Source: Desulfobulbaceae bacterium (GTDB lineage: Bacteria; Desulfobacterota; Desulfobulbia; Desulfobulbales; Desulfocapsaceae). From it: a stretch of 5,216 nucleotides of DNA. Positions 1-5,216 of the stretch are shown here, piece after piece; position 1 is the stretch's first letter, and every line of letters begins with the position of its first letter. A program made the position numbers and the translations under genes. The stretch is taken from contig JAHEMX010000104.1 of the NCBI GenBank assembly GCA_024643445.1, positions 1-5,216 of the forward strand, in the 5' to 3' direction. The notes under the pieces are model-generated. The model worked only from the letters and a program-made list of their open reading frames with translations. It did not search any database and was not told where the DNA came from.

Positions 1-203
1 GTACCAAGACCTAGAACCCAGCACCATGATACTCCGCCGAATATAACGTGATCCTCTCCGGTAATCTCTAATAATTCAATCCACACGGATATTTTTTACC
101 ATTCCGGGTTACTTGAACAAGTGGGTTATTCGTTCGGCATCAAGACATGGGTTAGAAACTGAAAGAGCCGCAACGGGAAGAGTATTATCGCCGCCGATGA
201 ACA
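1..203. other. Left-edge region without a supportable gene
   Basis: No convincing gene is seen on either strand. All three plus-strand frames meet stops within the first 51 bases. One minus-strand frame stays open from about 96 to the left edge, but it has no ribosome binding site and no recognisable product. The stretch holds three GGGTTA copies (106-111, 123-128, 149-154) and a short dyad, ACTTG-AA-CAAGT, at 111-122. The dyad has only a 5-bp stem and no T-run, so it is not a convincing terminator for ada, which ends at 204. Confidence 0.6.
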
Positions 204-1271
204 TCAGCTCTTTTGCTCATGCGCCAGGAGCTTTTGTTTTCGTTCCGCGCCCCAGCGATAGCCAGCCAATCTGCCGTCCTTACCGATAACCCGATGACAG
301 GGAATCAGCACAGCGATCCTGTTGGAGGCGCAGGCGTTTGCCACGGCCCGCACCGCTTTCGGGTTGCCGATTGCTTCGGCGATGTCCGCATAGCTGGCAG
401 TGCATCCCGGCTTTATCTGCCCGAGTGCCTGCCAGACTCTTTGCTGAAAGACCGTGCCCCGGATATCAAGCGGCAGTCCGCTCCCCTCGGCGGGACTGTC
501 GATGCCTGAGATCACCGCCTGGATCAGGGCAGCAAGGCCTGATCCGGCTCTCTCGAGGTCTGCCTTCGGAAAGTACTCCCGTAACCGGGCAAGCAGAGCG
601 GGCGGATCGTCGCCAATTTCAACCGCGCAGATTCCCCGTTCGGTGGCGGCAACCATTACCCGGCCCAGAAAACAGTGTCCAAAACCGTATTCTATCATCA
701 TTCCTTTTCCGCCGTTTTTATACGTTTTAGGCTGCATGGCAAGATCATCATCTGTTTTTTCATAGAGTCGGCTGCTGGAGCTGTAGCCGGCGCGGTACTG
801 GGCATCGGTGACCGAACGACCGCTCCGCAGCAGGCCGCGGAAACGTTTCGCCTGGTGTGTCGAACCGTATCGCCTGGGAGTAAGGCCGACAATTTTTTTA
901 AACAGACGGTGAAAATGATACGGGCTTAACCCGGCCCGGGCCGCGAGATCGGCGAGTTTGATCGGTTTCCCCGCCTGTTCGATGGCCCGGCATGCTGCAA
1001 TCATGATATCTTCCATACGATCAGCAGTAGAAACCGTTCCCGGCCAACAGCGCCTGCAAGCTCGATACCCGGCTTCCTCCGCCTCTTTGGGGGTGTTGAA
1101 AAACACCACATTCGGACGGTTCGGCAAGCGTGACGGGCAGCCGGGCCGGCAATAGACGCCCGTTGTCAGGACGCCGTAATAGAACTGTTCGTCGGCGCCT
1201 TTGTCGCGCGCTGCAATGGCTGCCCACTTGCTCTCTTCCGTGTGGTAACTCTTGTTTTCCTGCACCACCAT
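204..1271 (-). CDS. ada: Ada: bifunctional methylphosphotriester/O6-methylguanine-DNA methyltransferase and transcriptional activator
   Basis: This cytoplasmic repair protein takes methyl groups from DNA onto its own cysteines; methylation of the N-terminal cysteine turns it into an activator of alkylation-repair genes. At 355 aa it is the usual full three-domain length. Residues about 10-80 are the Ada zinc domain, with zinc-ligand cysteines C41, C45, C72 and C75 in the pattern YCRPGC...CRRC; C41 would be the phosphotriester methyl acceptor (E. coli C38). Residues about 85-187 are an AraC-type helix-turn-helix domain (LADLAARAGLSPYHFHRLFK, then a second helix pair ending near GG187-188). Residues about 191-355 are the methyltransferase domain, with the VRAVA motif (R308) and the PCHRV active site (C325, E. 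coli C321), followed by GYRWG. All key residues are present. The ATG lies 9 bp after the stop of the transporter gene and has no clear Shine-Dalgarno sequence of its own, which suggests translational coupling; GTG codons at positions 2 and 3 are alternative starts. Identity is very secure; regulation by alkylation is inferred from the operator at 2316-2328. Confidence 0.97.
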   Translation of the reverse strand: MVVQENKSYHTEESKWAAIAARDKGADEQFYYGVLTTGVYCRPGCPSRLPNRPNVVFFNTPKEAEEAGYRACRRCWPGTVSTADRMEDIMIAACRAIEQAGKPIKLADLAARAGLSPYHFHRLFKKIVGLTPRRYGSTHQAKRFRGLLRSGRSVTDAQYRAGYSSSSRLYEKTDDDLAMQPKTYKNGGKGMMIEYGFGHCFLGRVMVAATERGICAVEIGDDPPALLARLREYFPKADLERAGSGLAALIQAVISGIDSPAEGSGLPLDIRGTVFQQRVWQALGQIKPGCTASYADIAEAIGNPKAVRAVANACASNRIAVLIPCHRVIGKDGRLAGYRWGAERKQKLLAHEQKS

Positions 1272-1280
1272 GGCGAAACG

Positions 1281-2243
1281 TTATGAATTTTTATCGGCAG
1301 GAGAAAGCACTGCCGGCCTTGGGAAAAAACGGTGCCGTACAAACCTGAACAGACGGCCGTCAATGGTCAGAAGACCGAGACCGATCAGCCCCATGCCGAC
1401 AAAATGTTTCACCTCGAGCTGCTCCTTAAGAACGGCTGAACCAAGAATGATCGCACTTATCGGGATAATCAGGGTCACCAGAAGGACGTTGGTGGCACCC
1501 GCCGTTGCGAGTATTCGGAAATAGATGATATAGGCGAACGCTGTGGAGAAAAGTGCCAGCCCCACTACCGCGGCCATTGCCTCCCAGCCGGGCGGCGCGA
1601 GATTCCAGGGCCGATCAATGGACAGCGCCAGCGGCACCAGCAAAACCGTTGAAGTGATCACCTGGCCCGTTGCCGTGACCAGCGGTTTTACGCCCAGCCG
1701 CCGGAACCGGCGGCCAAAGATGCCGGCAAAGGCATAGGACAGGGCCGCGCCCATGATGGCCAGCTGGCCAAACAGTTTTTCGCCAAGCCCGTAAAGCGCT
1801 TCGTGTCCGATCATGATAACAACGCCAGTAAAACCGATACTGATGCCGGCCAATCGCAACCCGGTCAGTCTCTCGTCTTTCGTCAGAAAATGCGCGGCGA
1901 GCACGGTAAAAAAGGGTGTGGTCGCATTGAGGATAGAGGCAAGCCCACTGGCTATCTGGGTCTGCCCCCAGACGATCAGGCTGAAGGGAATGACGTTGTT
2001 CAATACGCCCATGCCCAGGAAGGCCAGCCAGATCGAGCGCTCACCAGGCAGCCTCAGTCCGCTCAGGTACACCACTCCAAGCAGCACCATCGCTGCAAGG
2101 CTCAGCCGCAGGGCCACAAGGGTAAAAGGCGGCAGATCCTCCAGAGCAACCGCGATAAAAAAGAAGGCTCCGCCCCACAGACAGGATAACGCGAGAAGCA
2201 GCAACCATTCGTATCCGGTCATTGATCGTGCCGCTGAAGTCAT
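1281..2243 (-). CDS. EamA/DMT-superfamily transporter (drug/metabolite exporter-like, 10 TM)
   Basis: This 320-aa inner-membrane protein belongs to the drug/metabolite transporter superfamily and has two EamA repeats. Repeat 1 spans about residues 12-146: it opens with hydrophobic helix LLLLALSCLWGGAFFFI, contains PFFTVLAAHFLTKDERL (110-126) and closes with a GISIGFTGVVIMI helix. Repeat 2 spans about 158-294 with the matching block PISAIILGSAVLKEQL (261-276) and GMGLIGLGLLTI. About ten hydrophobic segments can be counted, as in full-length family members. The C-terminal tail is Arg/Pro-rich and probably cytoplasmic. The start at 2243 is chosen because it has a very strong Shine-Dalgarno sequence; Met8 at 2222 is an alternative nearer the first helix. 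It is the first gene of a minus-strand pair with ada, 9 bp apart. Family membership is clear, but the substrate cannot be read from sequence; in this family it ranges over amino acids, nucleosides, metabolites and drugs. Confidence 0.93.
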   Translation of the reverse strand: MTSAARSMTGYEWLLLLALSCLWGGAFFFIAVALEDLPPFTLVALRLSLAAMVLLGVVYLSGLRLPGERSIWLAFLGMGVLNNVIPFSLIVWGQTQIASGLASILNATTPFFTVLAAHFLTKDERLTGLRLAGISIGFTGVVIMIGHEALYGLGEKLFGQLAIMGAALSYAFAGIFGRRFRRLGVKPLVTATGQVITSTVLLVPLALSIDRPWNLAPPGWEAMAAVVGLALFSTAFAYIIYFRILATAGATNVLLVTLIIPISAIILGSAVLKEQLEVKHFVGMGLIGLGLLTIDGRLFRFVRHRFFPRPAVLSPADKNS

Positions 2244-2245
2244 TA

Positions 2246-2255
2246 CTCCTCCTCC
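2246..2255 (-). promoter_or_regulatory. Strong Shine-Dalgarno sequence of the EamA transporter
   Basis: Read on the minus strand this is GGAGGAGGAG followed by TA and the ATG at 2243. It contains overlapping AGGAGG cores and supports 2243 as the start rather than the internal ATG at 2222. By contrast the downstream ada gene has no obvious site of its own. Confidence 0.8.
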
Positions 2256-2278
2256 GGTGATGATGAGCTTTGGGGAAT

Positions 2279-2307
2279 ACTATAGGGGACTTGCAGAAAA
2301 GAAACAC
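2279..2307 (-). promoter_or_regulatory. Candidate sigma-70 promoter for the transporter-ada operon
   Basis: On the minus strand a good -10 hexamer, TATAGT (2284-2279), lies 35 bp before the transporter start codon. A 17-bp spacer puts the -35 position at GTGTTT (2307-2302), which matches TTGACA poorly. A weak -35 with an activator site just upstream is what an Ada-activated promoter would look like: the end of the AAT-N6-GCAA element is 31 bp from the -10. The predicted transcript start is near 2272. The promoter is inferred from hexamers only. Confidence 0.4.
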
Positions 2308-2315
2308 TCCGATTC

Positions 2316-2328
2316 TTGCTTTCTCATT
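2316..2328 (-). promoter_or_regulatory. Candidate Ada operator (AAT-N6-GCAA)
   Basis: The minus strand reads AATGAGAAAGCAA, an exact match to the A-box (AAT) plus B-box (GCAA) pattern with 6-bp spacing known for methylated Ada in E. coli (AATTAAAGCGCAA at ada). The similarity continues for a few bases, GAAT here against GATT in E. coli. It lies upstream of the candidate -35 region of the operon whose second gene is ada, so position and orientation fit autoregulation. The motif fixes only seven bases, so chance occurrence is possible; the location raises its weight. Confidence 0.5.
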
Positions 2329-2431
2329 CAAAAAAGGCAAGCCGATCGTTAAGACCGGATAGTGCACGAGTAGAGACAGACTGATTGACACTTTCCGACT
2401 TAGTTCCCACTACGGGGGCTTATATAAGTGC

Positions 2432-2452
2432 CTAATTTTCTAACAGTGGTTA
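2432..2452 (+). repeat. Upstream activator-like direct repeat, copy 1
   Basis: This copy reads CTAATTTTC followed by TAACAGTGGTTA. The last 12 bases form a small dyad, TAAC-AGTG-GTTA. It matches copy 2 at 17 of 21 positions. Its dyad centre lies near -162 relative to the start site predicted from the sigma-54 promoter, in the range typical of enhancer sites for NtrC-family activators. A binding-site role is inferred. Confidence 0.5.
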
Positions 2453-2474
2453 CCTTTTCACATTGCCCAGGTGT

Positions 2475-2495
2475 CTAATTATTCAACACTGGTTA
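2475..2495 (+). repeat. Upstream activator-like direct repeat, copy 2
   Basis: This copy reads CTAATTATT followed by CAACACTGGTTA, with a core dyad AAC-ACTG-GTT. It starts exactly 43 bp after copy 1, close to four helical turns, so both copies would face the same side of the DNA. Its dyad centre lies near -119 relative to the predicted sigma-54 start site. The shared core of the two copies is AACA-S-TGGTTA. Confidence 0.5.
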
Positions 2496-2582
2496 GGGGG
2501 GTGTAATAACCCTTATCCGTTCTCACCAGGTAACTATCCGGGAATAAATGACTTTCATATTGTATCCCTCTATTGCCAGTTC

Positions 2583-2598
2583 TGGCACAAATCCTGCT
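2583..2598 (+). promoter_or_regulatory. Sigma-54 (-24/-12) promoter of the SHOCT-multicopper oxidase operon
   Basis: The sequence is TGGCAC-AAATC-CTGCT, close to the sigma-54 consensus TGGCAC-N5-TTGCW. The -24 half is perfect, and the invariant GG (2584-2585) and GC (2596-2597) have exactly 10 bp between them. The only core mismatch is C for the first T of TTGC. The predicted transcript start is near 2609, giving a leader of about 23 nt that holds the Shine-Dalgarno sequence at 2621-2627. Sigma-54 promoters need an ATP-driven enhancer-binding activator, which fits the ZraS-like kinase downstream and the repeats upstream. Confidence 0.72.
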
Positions 2599-2620
2599 CC
2601 TCTCGACGAGACATTAAACT

Positions 2621-2627
2621 AAGGAGG
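2621..2627 (+). promoter_or_regulatory. Strong Shine-Dalgarno sequence of the SHOCT gene
   Basis: AAGGAGG lies four bases before the ATG at 2632. It decides the start of this small gene and excludes the overlapping frame that begins at 2463. Confidence 0.85.
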
Positions 2628-2631
2628 CACT

Positions 2632-2886
2632 ATGTACGGACAAGGTATGGGCTTTTCAAACTGGCTTGGTGGTCCAGGTGGATTTATGCATGGATCTTTT
2701 GGAATGATACTGACAATTCTCTTCTGGGCTCTCTTGATTGGTCTGGCAGTGAAAATCTTTCAATATGCTGTCACATCAAAAAAAGAACAGACACCTCCCA
2801 GCGCCGCGACAATCCTGAAGAATCGTTATGCTGCCGGAGATATCACCAAAGAAGAATTTGAGCAGATGAAAAAAGACATAGCCTAA
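2632..2886 (+). CDS. Small membrane-anchored SHOCT-domain protein
   Basis: This 84-aa protein has three parts. Residues 1-25 are rich in Gly, Met and aromatic residues, with Met at 1, 6, 19 and 25 and His20. Residues about 24-46 are one transmembrane helix (GMILTILFWALLIGLAV...). Residues about 58-84 are a SHOCT motif, ILKNRYAAGDITKEEFEQMK, a short two-helix module common at the C-terminus of small bacterial proteins. Lys49-Lys51 after the helix suggest that the SHOCT end is cytoplasmic and the Met/His-containing end periplasmic. It is first in the plus-strand cluster, directly behind the sigma-54 promoter, and ends 9 bp before the multicopper oxidase gene, so the two are almost certainly co-transcribed. 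Proteins of this build are commonly seen beside copper-handling genes; the exact role is not established. A metal-related role, for example metal sensing at the membrane or oxidase assembly, is inference. Confidence 0.9.
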   Translation: MYGQGMGFSNWLGGPGGFMHGSFGMILTILFWALLIGLAVKIFQYAVTSKKEQTPPSAATILKNRYAAGDITKEEFEQMKKDIA

Positions 2887-2895
2887 GGAACTTGA

Positions 2896-4365
2896 ATGAA
2901 AAGAAGAAGGATATTAAAAGGAGGAGCTGCAATGCTCGGCATAACAGCTCTTGGCGGATATACGTTTCTTCGCAAAGCCGGCTTAAGCTACGCCGGCCCG
3001 GTGCAAGGATTCGACACAGCACTGCCCATACCTCCAATCCTTGAGCGCAATAACTCAGGTCCAGAAGCAGGCCGATATCAAATTACGGTAGAGAATGGCG
3101 AGAACTCGTTCTTCCCCGGTTATAAAACGTCAACACTCGGCTATAACGGCCCTTGCCTGGGCCCCACCATCAAGGTGAAAAACGGAGAGAAGGTCAAAAT
3201 CAAGGTTGATAACAACCTCAGCCAGAAGACAACGGTTCATTGGCATGGCCTCCATGTTCCCGCGAAATGGGATGGTGGTCCTCGGCAGGAAATTGCGGCA
3301 GGCGCAACGTGGAGTCCCGAATTCACCATTGATCAACCGGCCGCCACACTCTGGTATCATCCGCATGCCATGGGTCTTACCGGCGAGCAGTCCTATAGGG
3401 GGCTTGCGGGACTATTCATAATCGAGGATGAACTGTCGGACGGACTCGATATTCCGGACTCCTATGGAATTGATGATTTCCCCCTTATCCTGCAGGACCG
3501 GCGATTTTTTGATGATGGGAGATTTGCCTACGCTCAAAACATGATGGATGTGATCCACGGGGTTATGGGCAATTACCTGCTGGTAAACGGCACGATATGG
3601 CCAAACCTCGATGTACCAAAAGGATTGGTTCGCCTGAGGATATTAAATGGCTCAAATTCATCAATTTACCGGATATCATTTCGTGACAGCCGCTCATTTT
3701 TCCAGATTGCCACGGATGGAGGATTTCAGGAAAAGCCTGTCGAGTTGAAACAACTCGTGCTATCGGCCGGAGAACGAGCAGAGATTCTAGTCGATTTTGG
3801 TGCCGATGCTCCCGGGTCAGCCAATTCATTGCTTATCGATCAATTGCCCGGCAATAAATTTGAGGCGATGCAGTTTAGGGTTCGTTCTGAACCAGGACTT
3901 ATATTTACGATTCCTGAAAAACTGGTTTCAATAGACTGGCTGGAAGAGAAGGACGTCTCAAAAACCCGTACGTTCAGGATGGAGACCATGTCCCGGGGCA
4001 TAGGGATGATGAAGCGGGGTGGTCAACTGACAATCAATGGCAGGAATATGGACCTCGATCACATCAATGAACAGGTTAAACTGGGGACGACCGAAACCTG
4101 GGAGATAGAAAATGTTTCCGCCATGATGATACGGCTGCCACACTCGATGCACCTCCATGATGTTCAGTTTCAGATTCTTGACCGAAATGGGCGGAAACCA
4201 CCATTAAGCGAAAGGGGAAGAAAAGATACCGTACTGGTGCCTCCCGGGGAGAGCGTCCGTATCATTTCCAGATTTGATGATTATACAGGTATATATATGT
4301 ATCATTGTCACCTTCTCGAGCATGAGGACAACGGCATGATGGGACAATTCGAGGTGGTGGCCTGA
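2896..4365 (+). CDS. Tat-exported multicopper oxidase, CueO/CotA-like (probable periplasmic cuprous oxidase)
   Basis: This 489-aa protein is a full-length three-cupredoxin-domain laccase-type oxidase. Such enzymes couple one-electron oxidation of four substrate equivalents to reduction of O2 to water; CueO relatives oxidise toxic Cu(I) in the periplasm. The N-terminus has a Tat signal, KRRRILK at residues 2-8 (RRxILK), then a mild hydrophobic segment and a plausible cleavage after SYA33. All copper ligands are visible: HWH at 115-117, HPH at 155-157, HSMHLH at 416-421, and HCHLLEH at 470-476 with axial Met481. The type 1 site would be H416, C471, H476 and M481; the other histidines form the trinuclear cluster. 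The long Met-rich insert of E. coli CueO is missing; its place (about 360-375) holds only M362, M365, M371 and M372. The start has AAGGA overlapping the stop of the SHOCT gene, with the ATG 9 bp after that stop. The gene is complete; Cu(I) as the physiological substrate is inferred from similarity and context. Confidence 0.95.
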   Translation: MKRRRILKGGAAMLGITALGGYTFLRKAGLSYAGPVQGFDTALPIPPILERNNSGPEAGRYQITVENGENSFFPGYKTSTLGYNGPCLGPTIKVKNGEKVKIKVDNNLSQKTTVHWHGLHVPAKWDGGPRQEIAAGATWSPEFTIDQPAATLWYHPHAMGLTGEQSYRGLAGLFIIEDELSDGLDIPDSYGIDDFPLILQDRRFFDDGRFAYAQNMMDVIHGVMGNYLLVNGTIWPNLDVPKGLVRLRILNGSNSSIYRISFRDSRSFFQIATDGGFQEKPVELKQLVLSAGERAEILVDFGADAPGSANSLLIDQLPGNKFEAMQFRVRSEPGLIFTIPEKLVSIDWLEEKDVSKTRTFRMETMSRGIGMMKRGGQLTINGRNMDLDHINEQVKLGTTETWEIENVSAMMIRLPHSMHLHDVQFQILDRNGRKPPLSERGRKDTVLVPPGESVRIISRFDDYTGIYMYHCHLLEHEDNGMMGQFEVVA

Positions 4366-4446
4366 AAAAACAATCCGGGCAGCAATGCTCACTCTTTTGA
4401 AACTATCAACGAATCGACTCAGCCATGATTGTGGTGAAAACGTTAG

Positions 4447-5216
4447 ATGGATAAGGGCAGCGTGGTCTCAAAAACCAGCATCTTTTCCTCGCATCTGCCA
4501 TTCAAGGCCTCAAGGGCAGCATTAGGTCTCATCCTCGGGACACTTTTCCTGGCCGCCCTGCTCACCTTTTCCACGATTCAGAATATCAATCGCGCCCAGG
4601 GCATGATGGAGCGGTTTATGCTGCAGAAAGGAGAAACAACCACCAGGGCCATCGAGGCAGCGATCAAAACATCACTCATACATCATCATATGGGAGAAGA
4701 AGATACGCTTCATACCCTGCTCAGCGAGAGCAGCAGGGCAAACGATATTATATTCATCATCGTCATGGATAGTGAAGGGAAGGTTGTGAGTCAAACCGAT
4801 AATGCTCCCGATGTTCGCCATATTGACATTGACCCGGCTCGGGTTCTCGATGGAGATGCACCCCTGACCTCAATGGATCAGGAAACGGGAATTTTCATTG
4901 TCACCACACAGCTCAGACTGCAAACGCACCTCACCGGCATGCCGGTGAGAGGAGCGCAGCAGCCGGTTATGGCGACCAGTACCCAACCCCTTGCCAGGGC
5001 GATTATCTCTATTGGTTTGTATACGGAAGAGTTTGACGCAGCGAGAAAACAGGATGTCCACCATGCCCTGTTTATGGGGGCGATCCTATTTCTCGTGGGA
5101 AGTGCCGGCTTATACGTACTCTTCCTCTACCAAGGAATGCGGGTTGCCAAATCGACGCTTGCCAACATGAAACTCTACACAGAGAATGTGATTGAGAGCA
5201 TACCGGTCGGTATTGT
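4447..5216 (+). CDS. Sensor histidine kinase, ZraS/NtrB-like, N-terminal part (truncated by window end)
   Basis: The frame is open from ATG 4447 to the right edge: 256 complete codons without a stop. A TAG lies immediately before the ATG, so no earlier in-frame start is possible; the Shine-Dalgarno sequence is weak, and GTG at 4462 is an alternative. Residues about 24-43 are TM1 (ALGLILGTLFLAALLTF). Residues about 44-206 are a periplasmic sensor region with the CACHE/PAS-like strand pair IIFIIVMDSEGKVVSQTD (101-118). Residues about 207-228 are TM2. A linker then leads into LYTENVIESIPVGI (243-256), typical of the start of the cytoplasmic PAS domain in ZraS/AtoS-type kinases. The H-box and ATPase domains lie beyond the window. 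The periplasmic part has His79-His80-His81-Met82 followed by an acidic loop, a possible metal ligand set. The gene starts 81 bp after the oxidase stop with no clear terminator between, so co-transcription is likely. A metal stimulus and a sigma-54-type partner regulator are inferred. Confidence 0.85.
   Translation, partial: MDKGSVVSKTSIFSSHLPFKASRAALGLILGTLFLAALLTFSTIQNINRAQGMMERFMLQKGETTTRAIEAAIKTSLIHHHMGEEDTLHTLLSESSRANDIIFIIVMDSEGKVVSQTDNAPDVRHIDIDPARVLDGDAPLTSMDQETGIFIVTTQLRLQTHLTGMPVRGAQQPVMATSTQPLARAIISIGLYTEEFDAARKQDVHHALFMGAILFLVGSAGLYVLFLYQGMRVAKSTLANMKLYTENVIESIPVGI

Larger units (their letters stand above)
2244..2631. other. Divergent intergenic regulatory region
   Basis: These 388 bp separate the minus-strand transporter-ada operon from the plus-strand SHOCT-oxidase-kinase cluster. 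The left third carries the leader, candidate promoter and Ada operator of the minus-strand operon. The middle holds a perfect 10-bp palindrome, CTTATATAAG (2419-2428), the two 21-bp repeats at 2432-2452 and 2475-2495, and an inverted pair GGTTA/TAACC (2491-2495 and 2507-2511). The right end holds the sigma-54 promoter and the Shine-Dalgarno sequence of the SHOCT gene. No CueR-type (MerR-family) operator and no clear IHF consensus were seen between the repeats and the promoter. Open frames across the region show no credible coding content. Confidence 0.7.

Noticed and set aside
1..96. Partial genes at the left edge: a plus-strand tail (2-46) and minus-strand starts (GTG at 86, ATG at 27) running off the window
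   Set aside because: Each gives at most 28 codons, none has a recognisable product, and only the ATG at 27 has a modest GGAG before it.
111..122. Dyad ACTTG-AA-CAAGT as a terminator for ada
   Set aside because: The stem is 5 bp with a 2-base loop and no T-run follows on the minus strand, so it would not be a stable intrinsic terminator.
1813..2352. 179-codon plus-strand frame opposite the transporter
   Set aside because: It is antisense to a clear membrane protein gene and low-complexity in charged residues, without a domain or start signal.
2385..2390. Perfect TTGACA as a sigma-70 -35 box on the plus strand
   Set aside because: At 17-18 bp downstream there is only CACTAC/ACTACG, not a usable -10; the sigma-54 promoter nearer the gene explains expression better.
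2491..2511. GGTTA/TAACC inverted pair as a hairpin or attenuator
   Set aside because: The stem is 5 bp with an 11-base loop, it lies upstream of the predicted start site, and its first arm is part of activator-like repeat copy 2.
2463..2861. 132-codon plus-strand frame overlapping the SHOCT gene
   Set aside because: It covers the sigma-54 promoter and most of the SHOCT gene in another frame, has no ribosome binding site, and its translation (Cys/Trp/Arg-rich) resembles no protein family.
4366..4446. Terminator or second sigma-54 promoter between the oxidase and the kinase
   Set aside because: No stable hairpin plus T-run is visible, and no GG-N10-GC element with flanking consensus was found.
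4425..4454. Nine-codon frame (MIVVKTLDG) whose stop overlaps the kinase start
   Set aside because: The overlap could suggest translational coupling, but there is no Shine-Dalgarno sequence before it and so short a frame is expected by chance.

Overview
The window looks like chromosomal DNA from a Gram-negative bacterium, most plausibly a deltaproteobacterium-like (Desulfobacterota) or related proteobacterial lineage. This is inferred from the gene content: a Tat-exported multicopper oxidase, a ZraS-type sensor kinase, a sigma-54 (-24/-12) promoter and a three-domain Ada protein. Nothing in the sequence fixes the species.

Layout: (1) Positions 1-203 hold no supportable gene. (2) Positions 204-2243 hold two genes on the minus strand, transcribed right to left: a ten-helix EamA/DMT-family transporter first, then ada, the bifunctional DNA-alkylation sensor, regulator and O6-methylguanine methyltransferase. 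Only 9 bp separate them. An exact AAT-N6-GCAA element, the binding pattern known for methylated E. coli Ada, lies upstream of the transporter. The pair therefore looks like an autoregulated adaptive-response operon carrying a transporter. (3) Positions 2244-2631 are a 388-bp divergent intergenic region. On the plus-strand side it holds a very good sigma-54 promoter (2583-2598) and, further upstream, two imperfect 21-bp direct repeats 43 bp apart that look like activator sites. (4) From 2632 to the right edge runs a plus-strand cluster: a small membrane-anchored SHOCT protein, a complete Tat-dependent CueO-like multicopper oxidase, and the first 256 codons of a membrane sensor histidine kinase of the ZraS/NtrB-like type, cut by the window end.

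How they may work together: the right-hand cluster reads as a periplasmic copper (or other metal) defence module. Its oxidase operon has a sigma-54 promoter with upstream enhancer-like repeats, and a ZraS-like kinase is encoded just downstream. The natural prediction, inference only, is that a sigma-54-dependent response regulator is encoded just past the right edge and activates the promoter at 2583-2598. This differs from the familiar CueR (MerR-type) control of cueO. The left operon is unrelated in function and is visibly richer in G+C.
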